Shown here piece after piece: positions 34,607 to 45,761 of a stretch of DNA of 64,000 nucleotides. This stretch comes from Catellatospora citrea. Lineage in GTDB: Bacteria; Actinomycetota; Actinomycetes; Mycobacteriales; Micromonosporaceae. Under the pieces are notes generated by a model. That model searched no databases. It had not been told where the DNA came from and saw nothing but the letters and a program-made list of their open reading frames with translations. The stretch spans positions 3,968,001 to 4,032,000 of the forward strand of contig NZ_RAPR01000001.1 in NCBI RefSeq assembly GCF_003610235.1. Direction: 5' to 3'. Numbering within the stretch: the first letter of the stretch is position 1; every line of letters begins with the position of its first letter. The position numbers were made by a program, and so were the translations under genes.

Positions 34607-36118
34607 GTGAGTAAGCTTGACCGCCGTAAGCCCCTCACCCCGGACAAAGAGCGAAAATCCTGCCCCGTGCCCCTTCCTCGCATCATTGATGATGTCTCCG
34701 CAGCACTGCGAACCTCCCGCAGCGCGGTAGAAGCCTGCAATGCCACGGTCTCCGTGCTCAGCCGGCACACCCCCGCCCTGATCGAGGCGCTGCTGCATGT
34801 GAAGGACCAGCTCCGGTGCGTCTCGGCGAGCGGCGCCTGGCAGGTGTTCTCCGCCGTCCCACTGGGCCACGGCGTGGTCGGCCGGGTCTACGCCAGCGGC
34901 AAGCCCGTCACCATCCTCGACGTCGCCAACGACCCGGACTACATCCGGCTCGGGCCGCCGATCACCTCCGAGATCTGCACGCCCATCATCGACCGCACCG
35001 GGCACCCGGTCGGCGTCATCAACGCCGAGTGGGCCGAGGCGCAGCCGCTGGACGGCTGGGAGGAGACCCTCACCGAGGCCGGTCGGCTGCTCGGCGCACG
35101 CCTGAGCGAGCTGGGCGGCCCGCCGGCCGAGACCCGCAGCGAGCAGTTGCTGCGCCACGCGCTCGCGCTCACCAACGCCGAGACCGACGCCGACGTGCTG
35201 GTCCGGGCCTGTCGCGCGGCGCGCGAGGTGACCGGACTGGCCGCCGCCGTGCTGCTGCGCCCGGCCCCGGACCTGCTGCCCGACGAGCAGGACCTGCGGG
35301 TGGTCGTCGCGGCCAGCTCGCCGGAGCCCCGCGACCGGCCACTGGTCGCCCGGCTGGCGCAGATCGATCCCGACCGGCTCGCCGCGCTGCTCGACGAGGC
35401 CTGCCGGTACGGAGCCTCGTACACCCTGGGTGATCCCGCGGTGCTCGACGCCCGCGGTTTCGAGGCGCTGACCGCCGCGGGAGTGCGCACCATGATCGCC
35501 GTCCCGCTCGGGGCCGGCACGCCCGTGGTGTCCTCCTCGGTCGGCGCGCTGGTGGTGCTGGACGAGACCGCGATCGTGCCGGACAGCGCGCTGGTGAACC
35601 TGCTGGAGCTGCTGGCCGCGCAAGCCAGCACCTGCCTGGAGAAACTGACCACGCTGCGCCGCCTGCATGTGCAGGCCAGCTCCGACCCGTTGACGGGGCT
35701 GCGCCACGGCGGACCTTTCGGCGACCGCCTCGCCAATGCCACGCCCGGCCGGACCGCGCTGCTCGCGATCGACATCGACCAGTTCAAGGCGGTCAACGAC
35801 ACGCTCGGCCACGCTGCGGGCGACCGCGTGCTGGTGCAGATGTCCAGCGCGCTGCAGCAGGCGCTGCGGCTCGGGGACGAGCTGTTCCGGGTCGGCGGGG
35901 ACGAGTTCGTCGCGGTGATCGACGTGCCCAGCGCCGCGGAGGCGCTGCTGGTCGCCGAGCGCCTGGTCGCGGCGGCCCGGGCGACCGGGCGCACGATCAG
36001 CGTGGGGGTGGCGGTGCAGGGCGAGCTGGAGCCGCCGGAGGCCGCGATGTACCGCGCCGACCAGGCCCTCTACGCCGTCAAGCGCAACGGCCGCAACGGC
36101 GTCCGCCTCGCCCCGTAA
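34607..36118 (+). CDS. GAF-GGDEF protein, probable diguanylate cyclase
   Basis: 503 aa. Residues ~45-160 form a GAF domain, and a second GAF-like region spans ~180-345. The C-terminal ~165 residues are a GGDEF domain with SDPLTGLRHGG, ALLAIDIDQFKAVND and an intact signature LFRVGGDEFVAV, so c-di-GMP synthesis is likely. No inhibitory RXXD was seen before the signature. No EAL domain or membrane segment. GTG 34607 is the far start; GTG 34667 is an alternative beginning VPLPRIIDD. CATAAT at 34580-34585 could be a -10. Confidence 0.85.
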   Translation: MSKLDRRKPLTPDKERKSCPVPLPRIIDDVSAALRTSRSAVEACNATVSVLSRHTPALIEALLHVKDQLRCVSASGAWQVFSAVPLGHGVVGRVYASGKPVTILDVANDPDYIRLGPPITSEICTPIIDRTGHPVGVINAEWAEAQPLDGWEETLTEAGRLLGARLSELGGPPAETRSEQLLRHALALTNAETDADVLVRACRAAREVTGLAAAVLLRPAPDLLPDEQDLRVVVAASSPEPRDRPLVARLAQIDPDRLAALLDEACRYGASYTLGDPAVLDARGFEALTAAGVRTMIAVPLGAGTPVVSSSVGALVVLDETAIVPDSALVNLLELLAAQASTCLEKLTTLRRLHVQASSDPLTGLRHGGPFGDRLANATPGRTALLAIDIDQFKAVNDTLGHAAGDRVLVQMSSALQQALRLGDELFRVGGDEFVAVIDVPSAAEALLVAERLVAAARATGRTISVGVAVQGELEPPEAAMYRADQALYAVKRNGRNGVRLAP

Positions 36119-36136
36119 CAGTCGCCCCGCACTCCG

Positions 36137-36184
36137 GATCTAGATGATTTGTGGTCGTCACAGCGACCACAAATCATCTAGATC
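36137..36184. terminator. 21-bp perfect inverted repeat after the GGDEF gene
   Basis: GATCTAGATGATTTGTGGTC begins the left arm (36137-36157); the right arm 36164-36184 is its exact complement, with loop TCACAG. Unusually AT-rich. Probable terminator. Confidence 0.7.
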
Positions 36185-36220
36185 ACCAGGACTCCACCGC
36201 CATCCCCCGCCGAGACGTCA

Positions 36221-36267
36221 GGAAGGGCACCTTCTTCAACGCGGAGCGTTGAAGAAGGTGCCCTTCC
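36221..36267. terminator. 22-bp hairpin of the GGAAGGGCACCTTCT family, before asd stop
   Basis: Arms 36221-36242 and 36246-36267 are exact complements over 22 bp with loop GGA. The outer 15 bp GGAAGGGCACCTTCT are shared with the hairpin after leuA (43119-43170). Confidence 0.75.
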
Positions 36268-36277
36268 TTCGTCCAGG

Positions 36278-37339
36278 TCAGTGGCGGAGTTCGGTGGCGA
36301 GGAGTTCGGCGATCTGGGCGGTGTTGAGGGCCGCGCCCTTGCGGAGGTTGTCGCCGGTGACGAAGAAGTCGAGGGCGCGGGGGTCGTCGACGGCGCGGCG
36401 GATGCGGCCGACCCAGGACGGGTCGGTGCCGACGGCGTCGATGGGCATGGGGAACTCCCCGGCGGCGGGGTCGTCGACGACGATCACGCCGGGGGCGCCC
36501 TGAAGCACCTCACGCGCCCCGGGGGCGTCGACCTCGGAGCCGAAGACCGCGTGCACGGCGACCGAGTGGCCGGTGACCACGGGGACGCGTACGCAGGTCG
36601 CGCTGACCTTCAGGTCGGGCAGTCCCAGGATCTTGCGGGACTCGTTGCGCATCTTCAGCTCTTCGCTGGACCAGCCGCCGTCCTTGAGCGAGCCGGCGAA
36701 CGGGACCACGTTCAGCGCGACGGGCGCGGCGAACGGGCCGAGGTCGTCGCCGACGGCGTTGCGGACGTTGCCGGGCCGGGTGCCGAGCACGCGGTCCCCG
36801 GCGACCTTCGCGATCTGGTCGTGCAGGGTGTCCACGCCGACCTGACCGGCCCCGGAGACGGCCTGGTAGGAGGCCAGCACCAGCTCCTTGAGGCCGTACG
36901 CGTTGTGCAGCGGGGCGATCGCCACGATCATCGCCAGCGTGGTGCAGTTGGCGTTGGCGATGATGCCCTTGGGCCGGTTGCGGATCTGCGCCGGGTTGAT
37001 CTCCGGGACGACCAGGGGGACGTCCGGATCCATCCGGAACGCGCCGGAGTTGTCCACCGCGATCACGCCACGTGCCGCCGCGATGGGCGCCCAGTAGGCG
37101 GAGACCTCGTCGGGCACGTCGAACATGGCGACGTCGACGCCGTCGAACGCCTCCTCGGTGAGCGCGACGACCTCGACCTCCTCGCCGCGCACATGCAGGC
37201 GGCGGCCCGCCGAGCGCGCGGAGGCGATCAGCCGGATCTCGCCCCACACGTTGCGGCGGTTGCTGAGGATGTCGAGCATCACCGTGCCGACCGCGCCGGT
37301 GGCGCCGACGACGGCGAGGGTGGGCAGCTTATGGCTCAT
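36278..37339 (-). CDS. asd: Aspartate-semialdehyde dehydrogenase
   Basis: It reduces aspartyl phosphate to the semialdehyde for lysine, diaminopimelate, threonine and methionine. 353 aa. The NADP-binding loop [13 protein letters not shown] starts the protein; the active-site cysteine lies in [20 protein letters not shown] and [11 protein letters not shown] are intact. The ATG at 37337-37339 overlaps the stop of bridging mini-ORF B (ATGA) and follows GAGGAG by 5 nt. It is downstream of ask in the classical ask-asd order. Confidence 0.96.
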   Translation of the reverse strand: MSHKLPTLAVVGATGAVGTVMLDILSNRRNVWGEIRLIASARSAGRRLHVRGEEVEVVALTEEAFDGVDVAMFDVPDEVSAYWAPIAAARGVIAVDNSGAFRMDPDVPLVVPEINPAQIRNRPKGIIANANCTTLAMIVAIAPLHNAYGLKELVLASYQAVSGAGQVGVDTLHDQIAKVAGDRVLGTRPGNVRNAVGDDLGPFAAPVALNVVPFAGSLKDGGWSSEELKMRNESRKILGLPDLKVSATCVRVPVVTGHSVAVHAVFGSEVDAPGAREVLQGAPGVIVVDDPAAGEFPMPIDAVGTDPSWVGRIRRAVDDPRALDFFVTGDNLRKGAALNTAQIAELLATELRH

Positions 37340-37401
37340 GCCGTCTCCTCGCTGCGCTCTTCGGCGGCATGACCCCGGTGCTGCCCGATTCGCTCGCTCA
37401 T
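37336..37401 (-). CDS. Bridging mini-ORF B (MSERSER-like coupling cassette)
   Basis: A 21-codon ORF spans the ask-asd gap. The peptide starts [10 protein letters not shown] and ends EERSEETA. Its ATG comes 2 nt after the ask stop, and its TGA (37336-37338) overlaps the asd ATG. GAGGAG-ACGGC precedes that ATG. The stem CATGCCG/CGGCATG (37337-37343 / 37365-37371) holds the start codon, with the Shine-Dalgarno in its loop. This is the cleanest single copy of the cassette. Confidence 0.6.
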   Translation of the reverse strand: MSERIGQHRGHAAEERSEETA

Positions 37402-37403
37402 GG

Positions 37404-38669
<1,266 letters not shown>

Positions 38670-38966
38670 GGTTGCACGGCTCCTCTCCACCTCAGGGACT
38701 AAGGACGCTTCAGCTTAGCGGCGGCTCCCGCCGCCCCGGTCAGGCCGATCCCAGCTGTCGGGCAGCATGGCCCGAGAAGTTCGAGATCCTCTTTCGTACG
38801 GCCGCCCGCGCCGTGCAGTCACCCGCCTCCGCCGTATCGCCGCCGCAGGATTTAACGCCTGTGACGCGCACCACAGACCGGGGGTTGCCTGGACAAGTAC
38901 CGATCATGTGCCGACGCGGGGCGCGTCATGGGCGGAGATGGCGCACCCAGGGGTCAGAATGGGCGC
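38670..38966. other. 297-bp divergent region between ask and a lipoprotein gene
   Basis: On the minus side it holds TAAGCT (complement of 38715-38720 area), a possible -10 of ask, and a GGCGGC/GCCGCC hairpin near 38720-38737. On the plus side CAGAAT at 38955-38960 lies six bases before the lipoprotein GTG. No ORF. Confidence 0.35.
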
Positions 38967-39749
38967 GTGCGCCGGGCTGTCCTCTCTCTCTGTCTCATCG
39001 CCGCCTGCTGGTCGGTGTCCGCCTGCGGTGGCGGCACGCCGGAGACGACGGCGTCGTCGCCCGCCCCGCGGTCCACCGTCGCGGCCATGCCGACCGAACC
39101 CCGCGCGCAGCTCGCCGCCCGCGCGGCCGCCGCCAAGGACCTGCGCCAGGTGGCCGCCTACACGTTCAAGAGCCCGAAGCGGCCGGACCGGCGCGTGGTG
39201 GTGACCCGGGCCGTCGACGGCACCTGGCGCATCGACGTGCCCGGCGGGGCGCACAGCGGCGCGGTCGACATCGCGCTGGTCTTCGCCGCCAACTCGCTGC
39301 ACCAGTGCGCGATCGCCGCGGGCAACCACCCGTACTCGGGCTGCGTGCGGATCGCCGGGGCGCTGCCCGCCAAGGCCGACCTGAAGATCCAGCACCTGAT
39401 CACGGACTGGCAGAACCTGCTCACCGACCGGCGGCTCGCGATCGCCGTGGCCGAGGTCGCCCCGCTGCCCGGGGCGCGCGGCAAGTGCTACTCGGTGGAG
39501 TCGTCCGCGGCCAGCATGAAGCTGCCGCTGGACGCGGGCATCTACTGCTATGAGATCGACGGCACGCTCACCGCGGTCAAGGTCGCCTTCGGCACCCTGC
39601 TGCTGGAGGGCACTCCCGGGCTCGCCCCGCCGTCGGTGCAGCTGCCCGGCCCGGTCGTGCCCGGCCAGCCGCTCCCGCTGACCGCGCCCCCGTCGCCGAA
39701 GCCCTCCACCAGTTCGTCCGCGTCGCCGTCGCCGTCGCCGAAGGCCTGA
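38967..39749 (+). CDS. Secreted lipoprotein of unknown function
   Basis: 260 aa. Signal sequence RRAVLSLCLIAACWSVSACG with a lipobox cysteine. The body (~60-205) looks like a LolA/LppX-type beta-sheet carrier (AAYTFKSPKRPDRRVVVTR; GTWRIDVPGGAHSGAVDIAL), with four further cysteines that could pair outside the cell. The C terminus is a Pro/Ser-rich low-complexity tail. The GTG start lacks a Shine-Dalgarno. Fold assignment is a guess. Confidence 0.65.
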   Translation: MRRAVLSLCLIAACWSVSACGGGTPETTASSPAPRSTVAAMPTEPRAQLAARAAAAKDLRQVAAYTFKSPKRPDRRVVVTRAVDGTWRIDVPGGAHSGAVDIALVFAANSLHQCAIAAGNHPYSGCVRIAGALPAKADLKIQHLITDWQNLLTDRRLAIAVAEVAPLPGARGKCYSVESSAASMKLPLDAGIYCYEIDGTLTAVKVAFGTLLLEGTPGLAPPSVQLPGPVVPGQPLPLTAPPSPKPSTSSSASPSPSPKA

Positions 39750-39875
39750 CGCGCCTAGCAGAAGCGGACGCGGCCCGCTGTCCCGTGCCCGGCTTTGTGC
39801 GGATCATGTGAAGGAAAGCGCCGGATCGTGGATATCGGCTGGAGAGATCCGGCCGACTCCGGTTGGAATCGGGGC

Positions 39876-41117
39876 ATGGCCCTACGCGACAACCTCATCC
39901 CGCCGCCCGGACTCCCCCGCCGCCTCGCCACGCAGAACCTCCTGTTCGGTGTCGGTGCGGGCACCTTCCTCACCGGCAGCGCGGTCTTCTTCACCCGCGT
40001 GGTCGGCCTGCGGCCGCACGAGATCGGTATCGGGTTGTCGCTGGCCGCCGCGATCGCGCTGGTCACCGCGGTGCCGCTGAGCGCGCTGACGGACCGGTTC
40101 GGCGCGCACCGGATGTGGACGGGCGGCGTCGTCGCCCAGGGCCTGCTGTTCGCCGCGTGGCCGTTCGCCCGGGGCTTCTGGAGCTTCCTGCTCGTCATCG
40201 CCTGCCTGGAACTGGTCGCCACGGTGGGGCAGGCCGGGCGCAACGTGTACCTGATCGAGGCGCTCGATCCGGAGACGCGGGTCCGCACCCAGGCGTTCTC
40301 CCGCTCCTGGCTGAACGTCGGCTGGTCGCTGGGCGCCGGGCTGGCCGCGCTGGCGCTGGCGATCGACACCGTTCCCGCGTACTACACGCTGGTGCTGCTC
40401 AACAGCGCGCTGCTGCTCGCCAACGCGTACTTCATCGGCCGCCTGCCGCAGGTGCCCCGGGCCGCGGCCGGGACGGCCCGGCGGCGGGTGGGCGCGGTCT
40501 TCGCGGACCGGCCGTTCCTCGCGGTGACCGCGGTCTGCGCCGTGCTGACCTGCTACATGACCGTGCTGATGGAGGTCGCCCCGCTGTGGCTGCTGCACCG
40601 CACGGACGCCCCGAAATGGTGGCTGGGCGTGATGACGGTGACCAACACGCTCATGGCCACGACGCTGCAGGTCGCGGTGACGCGGGGCGCGCACACCGTC
40701 GGCGGCGCCGCGGCGGCCTCCCGCCGGGCGGGCCTGGTCGCCGCGCTGGGCTGCCCGGTCTACCTGCTCACCGGGACCACCAGCGGGGTCCTCACCATGG
40801 TGCTGCTGGTGGTGGCGACGATCCTGCTGACCATGGCCGAGCTGTGGCACTCGGCGGGCTCGTGGACGTTCATGGCGGAACTGCCGCCCACCGACCGGCG
40901 CGGTGAGTACATCGGCGCGTTCCGGATGGGCGGCTCCGCCCAGTCCATGATCGCCCCGGCGTCGCTGATCGCGCTCGCGGTGACCTCCGGCGGCTGGGGC
41001 TGGTTCGCCATCGCCGGGCTGTTCCTGGGGGCGGCGCTGCTCATCGGCCCCGCGGCCCGGCACGCGGCCCGCTCCCGGGAGCAACTGCCCAGCGTGCCGG
41101 CTCCGGTGCCTGCCTGA
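39876..41117 (+). CDS. Major facilitator superfamily transporter
   Basis: 413 aa with about twelve hydrophobic segments. The cytoplasmic loop between helices 2 and 3 has the MFS motif (SALTDRFGAHRMWTGG). Substrate unknown; related sequences are annotated as drug-export-like permeases. The ATG at 39876 follows ATCGGGG. Confidence 0.85.
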   Translation: MALRDNLIPPPGLPRRLATQNLLFGVGAGTFLTGSAVFFTRVVGLRPHEIGIGLSLAAAIALVTAVPLSALTDRFGAHRMWTGGVVAQGLLFAAWPFARGFWSFLLVIACLELVATVGQAGRNVYLIEALDPETRVRTQAFSRSWLNVGWSLGAGLAALALAIDTVPAYYTLVLLNSALLLANAYFIGRLPQVPRAAAGTARRRVGAVFADRPFLAVTAVCAVLTCYMTVLMEVAPLWLLHRTDAPKWWLGVMTVTNTLMATTLQVAVTRGAHTVGGAAAASRRAGLVAALGCPVYLLTGTTSGVLTMVLLVVATILLTMAELWHSAGSWTFMAELPPTDRRGEYIGAFRMGGSAQSMIAPASLIALAVTSGGWGWFAIAGLFLGAALLIGPAARHAARSREQLPSVPAPVPA

Positions 41118-41188
41118 CGGGACACGCTGTCCCATTTCGTGGACATCGGGCCCGGACGGGGGTCGATGGGCGTACAGTGGCCGACATC

Positions 41189-41233
41189 ATGTGCTGCGTG
41201 AGCCTCCTGCTTCGCCGCCGCGACGAGGTCTGA
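41189..41233 (+). CDS. leuL: Leucine-rich leader peptide upstream of leuA
   Basis: A 14-codon ORF, MCCVSLLLRRRDEV, with three consecutive Leu codons (CTC CTG CTT, 41204-41212) plus Val. It lies ~180 bp upstream of leuA. Its last codons and stop overlap the left arm of a 12-bp hairpin, the arrangement expected for attenuation sensing charged tRNA-Leu. Attenuation of leucine genes has been predicted in actinobacteria; the mechanism here is inferred. Confidence 0.7.
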   Translation: MCCVSLLLRRRDEV

Positions 41234-41254
41234 CCGACCGGCACCTCGTCGCGG
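41218..41254 (+). promoter_or_regulatory. leuA leader hairpin (putative attenuator element)
   Basis: CCGCGACGAGGT at 41218-41229 pairs perfectly with ACCTCGTCGCGG at 41243-41254. A ribosome paused at the Leu codons would sit just before this stem, whereas a terminating ribosome would cover its left arm. The remaining ~150 nt to leuA may hold the competing structure, which I could not resolve by eye. Confidence 0.55.
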
Positions 41255-41335
41255 AGTAGCGACGTGCGCTCGCCCGCTGGTCCCTCACATCTCCCGGTTG
41301 CCGGCAGTAGTTGCCGATTCAACGAATCTTGATAG

Positions 41336-43114
<1,779 letters not shown>

Positions 43115-43118
43115 AAGC

Positions 43119-43170
43119 GAAGGAAGGGCACCTTCTACACGGACGTCCGTGTAGAAGGTGCCCTTCCTTC
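43119..43170. terminator. 26-bp perfect palindromic terminator of the GGAAGGGCACCTTCT family
   Basis: Arms 43119-43144 and 43145-43170 are exact complements with no loop (centre GGACGTCC). It lies between the convergent leuA and MFS stops. It shares its outer core with 36221-36267. Confidence 0.8.
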
Positions 43171-43177
43171 TGCCCCG

Positions 43178-44665
43178 TCAGGGGCAGCGGCCGCGTTGGA
43201 GGACCTGCGGGAGGTGGCCTTCGCGCTGCTCGGGGGCGACTTTGCGGTCGGGGCGGTCCAGGCGGACCTTGCCGCAGACGAACAGGGCCAGCGCGGCGGC
43301 GACGACCATCGCCCCGGCGCACCACATCCCGGCGTCGTAGAACGCCGTGCCCAGCGCCGCGCCGTTCTCGTACTCCTCGCCCGACAGGCCCACCACCAGC
43401 GGCAGTGCCGCCACGGCGAGCAGTGAGCCGGCCCGTGCCGCGGTGTTGTTGACGCCGCTGGCGACCCCGGCGAAGCGCACCTCGACGGCGGACAGCACGG
43501 ACGCGGTCAGCGGCGCGACGATCAGTGTCAGCCCGACGCCGTAGGCGAGGACGCCGGGCAGGATCCCGGTCCAGTAGCTCACCCCGGGAGTGATCTCCCG
43601 GATCAGCATGATGCCGACCGCGCAGCACAGCGGGCCGAACGTCAGCTGCACCTTCGGGCCGAACTTCGTGGCCGCCGCGCCGGACAGTTCCGAGCCGAGC
43701 AGCATCACCAGCGTCATCGGCAGCGTGGCCAGACCCGCCTCCAGGGCGTCGTAGCCGAGGCCGGTCTGCAGGTAGATGACGAGCAGGAAGAAGAAACCGC
43801 CGAACGCGCCGTAGGTCAGCACCGTGTACACGTTGAGCACGGAGAAAACCCGTGAGCTGAACAGCCGCAGCGGCATCATCGCGGCCATCGCGCGAGCCCG
43901 TTCCACCAGCAGGAAGCCGACCGCCGCGACCAGGCCGACCGCGAAGCCGCCCAGCACGGGGAGCGAGACGAAGCCGCGTTCCGGCCAGGCGATCAGGGCG
44001 TAGGTGACCCCGGCCAGCGCCGCGGCGCCCAGCAGCGCCCCGGCCACGTCGAAGTGGTGGGCCGTCGCCGTGTTCCGGCTCTCCGGGACGTACACCTTGC
44101 TCAGCCAGACGACGGCCACCGCCAGCGGCAGGTTGATCAGGAAGATCCAGCGCCAGGACACCTGGTCGATGAGCACGCCGCCGACGAACGGGCCGAGCGC
44201 CGTGGTGGTGCCGGCCAGTCCGGACCAGGCGCCGATGGCACGGGCCCGATCGGACTCCCGGAACGACGACTGCAGCAGCGCCAGCGAGCCCGGTGCCAGC
44301 AGCGCCCCGCCGACGCCCTGCACGACGCGGGCGGCGATCAGCGTCTCGACGTTCGGGGCGATGCCGCACACCAGCGAGGCCAGGGTGAACCAGACGACGC
44401 CGGTGACGAAAATCCGACGCCGTCCGAGGTGGTCCCCGAGCGCCCCGCCGAGCAGCACGAACGCGGCCAGCGTCAGGGTGTAGCCGTTGATCACCCACTG
44501 CAGCTGGGCCAGGCTCGCGCCGAGCTCGCGCCCGAGCGTCGGCAACGCGACGTTGACCACGGTGGAGTCGAGGAACGCCATGCCGGAGGCCAGCACCGCC
44601 GCGGCGAGCGTGCCCCGCCCTGCGGCGCTGCTCAAGCGCAGTCCGGTCGTCTCCATTCGCTCCAT
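43178..44665 (-). CDS. DHA2-type (14-helix) MFS drug efflux transporter
   Basis: 495 aa, about 14 membrane segments. MAFLDSTVVNVALPTL in helix 1 and WVINGYTLTLAAFVLLGGALGDHLGRRRIF (motif A after helix 2) are typical of EmrB/QacA exporters. Exports drugs or metabolites with proton antiport; substrate unknown. ATG 44665 or ATG 44656 may be the start. Divergent from the HNH gene. Confidence 0.9.
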   Translation of the reverse strand: MERMETTGLRLSSAAGRGTLAAAVLASGMAFLDSTVVNVALPTLGRELGASLAQLQWVINGYTLTLAAFVLLGGALGDHLGRRRIFVTGVVWFTLASLVCGIAPNVETLIAARVVQGVGGALLAPGSLALLQSSFRESDRARAIGAWSGLAGTTTALGPFVGGVLIDQVSWRWIFLINLPLAVAVVWLSKVYVPESRNTATAHHFDVAGALLGAAALAGVTYALIAWPERGFVSLPVLGGFAVGLVAAVGFLLVERARAMAAMMPLRLFSSRVFSVLNVYTVLTYGAFGGFFFLLVIYLQTGLGYDALEAGLATLPMTLVMLLGSELSGAAATKFGPKVQLTFGPLCCAVGIMLIREITPGVSYWTGILPGVLAYGVGLTLIVAPLTASVLSAVEVRFAGVASGVNNTAARAGSLLAVAALPLVVGLSGEEYENGAALGTAFYDAGMWCAGAMVVAAALALFVCGKVRLDRPDRKVAPEQREGHLPQVLQRGRCP

Positions 44666-44751
44666 TCTCGTCGCCGCCGCGCCCGCCGCGCCGGGGAACG
44701 CGAAGGTGAGGGATACGAGGTGATGGTGAGGACTGCTCGTATGGTGAGCGG

Positions 44752-45429
44752 GTGCGATCCCCCAAACCCCCCAGACGTACCAGAATTCTCCTACTCCTGG
44801 TGGCGGCCGTCGCGGCCGCCGCGACCACCGCGTGCGACCCGGTCGACAGCGGTCCCGGCAACCCGGCGGGGCCCGGTGGCGTCAACGTCGACCCGAACGC
44901 GGGCGGCAACGCGCTCGCCTCGCTGTCCAACCTGAAGGTCGCCGCCGCGCGGCCGATGACCGGCTACACGCGGGAGAAGTTCCCGCACTGGAACAAGGCC
45001 GGGTCCAACTGCGACGTGCGCGACACCGTGCTCGCCCGCGACGGCAAGAACATCAAGCTGAACGGCTGCAACGTCACCGGCGGCGAGTGGTCCAGCGTGT
45101 ACGACGGCCTCAAGACCAGTGACCCGCTCAAGGTCGACATCGACCACATGGTGCCGCTGGCCAACGCGTGGCGCTCCGGCGCGGACGACTGGACCAACGA
45201 GAAGCGTTCGCAGTTCGCCAACGACCTGGAGCGGCCGCAGCTGTTCGCGGTGTCGGCGACCAGCAACCGGTCCAAGGGCGACCAGGACCCGTCGACGTGG
45301 AAGCCGCCAAGCAAGGACTATTGGTGCACTTATGCGCAACAATGGATCACGGTGAAGACCTACTGGAAACTCACCGTGACCACGGCCGAGAAGGCCGCCC
45401 TGACCGACATGCTGGGGACTTGTGTATGA
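44752..45429 (+). CDS. Secreted HNH-type (DUF1524-like) nuclease lipoprotein
   Basis: 225 aa. A lipoprotein signal ends in ATTAC. The C-terminal domain has DIDHMVPLANAWRSGADDW and an Asn/Asp-rich region (FANDLERPQLFAVSATSNRSKGDQDP) ending with W...YAQQW. This DHMVPL/ N-X-SKGD pattern is the GmrSD C-terminal HNH nuclease type, common as secreted DNases of actinobacteria. GTG start, preceded by TATGGT with a 6-nt gap. Its TGA overlaps mini-ORF D. Confidence 0.85.
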   Translation: MRSPKPPRRTRILLLLVAAVAAAATTACDPVDSGPGNPAGPGGVNVDPNAGGNALASLSNLKVAAARPMTGYTREKFPHWNKAGSNCDVRDTVLARDGKNIKLNGCNVTGGEWSSVYDGLKTSDPLKVDIDHMVPLANAWRSGADDWTNEKRSQFANDLERPQLFAVSATSNRSKGDQDPSTWKPPSKDYWCTYAQQWITVKTYWKLTVTTAEKAALTDMLGTCV

Positions 45430-45500
45430 GTGAGCGCAGCGAGCGAATCATGATCGCCGGACCTCATGCTGCGAACGCGCGGAGCGGGTTCGCAGCATGA
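45426..45500 (+). CDS. Bridging mini-ORF D (MSERSER-like coupling cassette)
   Basis: A 24-codon ORF joins the HNH gene to the following 83-aa gene by ATGA overlaps at both ends (45426-45429 and 45497-45500). The peptide starts [13 protein letters not shown], close to that of mini-ORF C, but its 3' half has diverged (ANARSGFAA) and lacks GAGGAG. Instead a 12-bp stem CATGCTGCGAAC (45465-45476) with 45488-45499 encloses the downstream ATG. Confidence 0.6.
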   Translation: MSERSERIMIAGPHAANARSGFAA

Positions 45501-45748
45501 GTGAGTTGACCACGAACATCGTCGCCGGGCCTGGCGGAGTCATGACCGACGAGGTGGGTGTGGTCACCGGTGAGCTGACGCTCGCCACGGAGCCGGTCGG
45601 CGACGGCACCGCCCGGCTCCGCGTGCAGTACCTGGGCGCCGAGGAGTGGTACACGGTGACCGGCGCGACCGTGCCGGTCACCGACCCCGCCCAGGCCGCG
45701 TCCCTGCATGCGCTGGCCGTGGGGCTGCTGAACCGCCCGGAGGGCTGA
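45497..45748 (+). CDS. Small acidic protein of unknown function
   Basis: 83 aa, MSELTTNIVAGPGGVMTDEV..., rich in Val/Thr/Gly, no signal or membrane segment. LRVQYLGAEEWYTVTGATVPV suggests a small beta-sheet domain. Its start is supplied by the bridging mini-ORF, so it is made in step with the secreted nuclease. An immunity role is possible but unsupported. Confidence 0.6.
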   Translation: MSELTTNIVAGPGGVMTDEVGVVTGELTLATEPVGDGTARLRVQYLGAEEWYTVTGATVPVTDPAQAASLHALAVGLLNRPEG

Positions 45749-45761
45749 CGCCGGGCGTCAG
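45745..45761. terminator. Hairpin containing both convergent stop codons
   Basis: CTGACGC-CGG-GCGTCAG. The TGA of the plus gene (45746-45748) and of the minus gene (complement 45758-45760) lie symmetrically in the two arms. Short but GC-rich; probably the shared terminator of the convergent pair. Confidence 0.5.
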
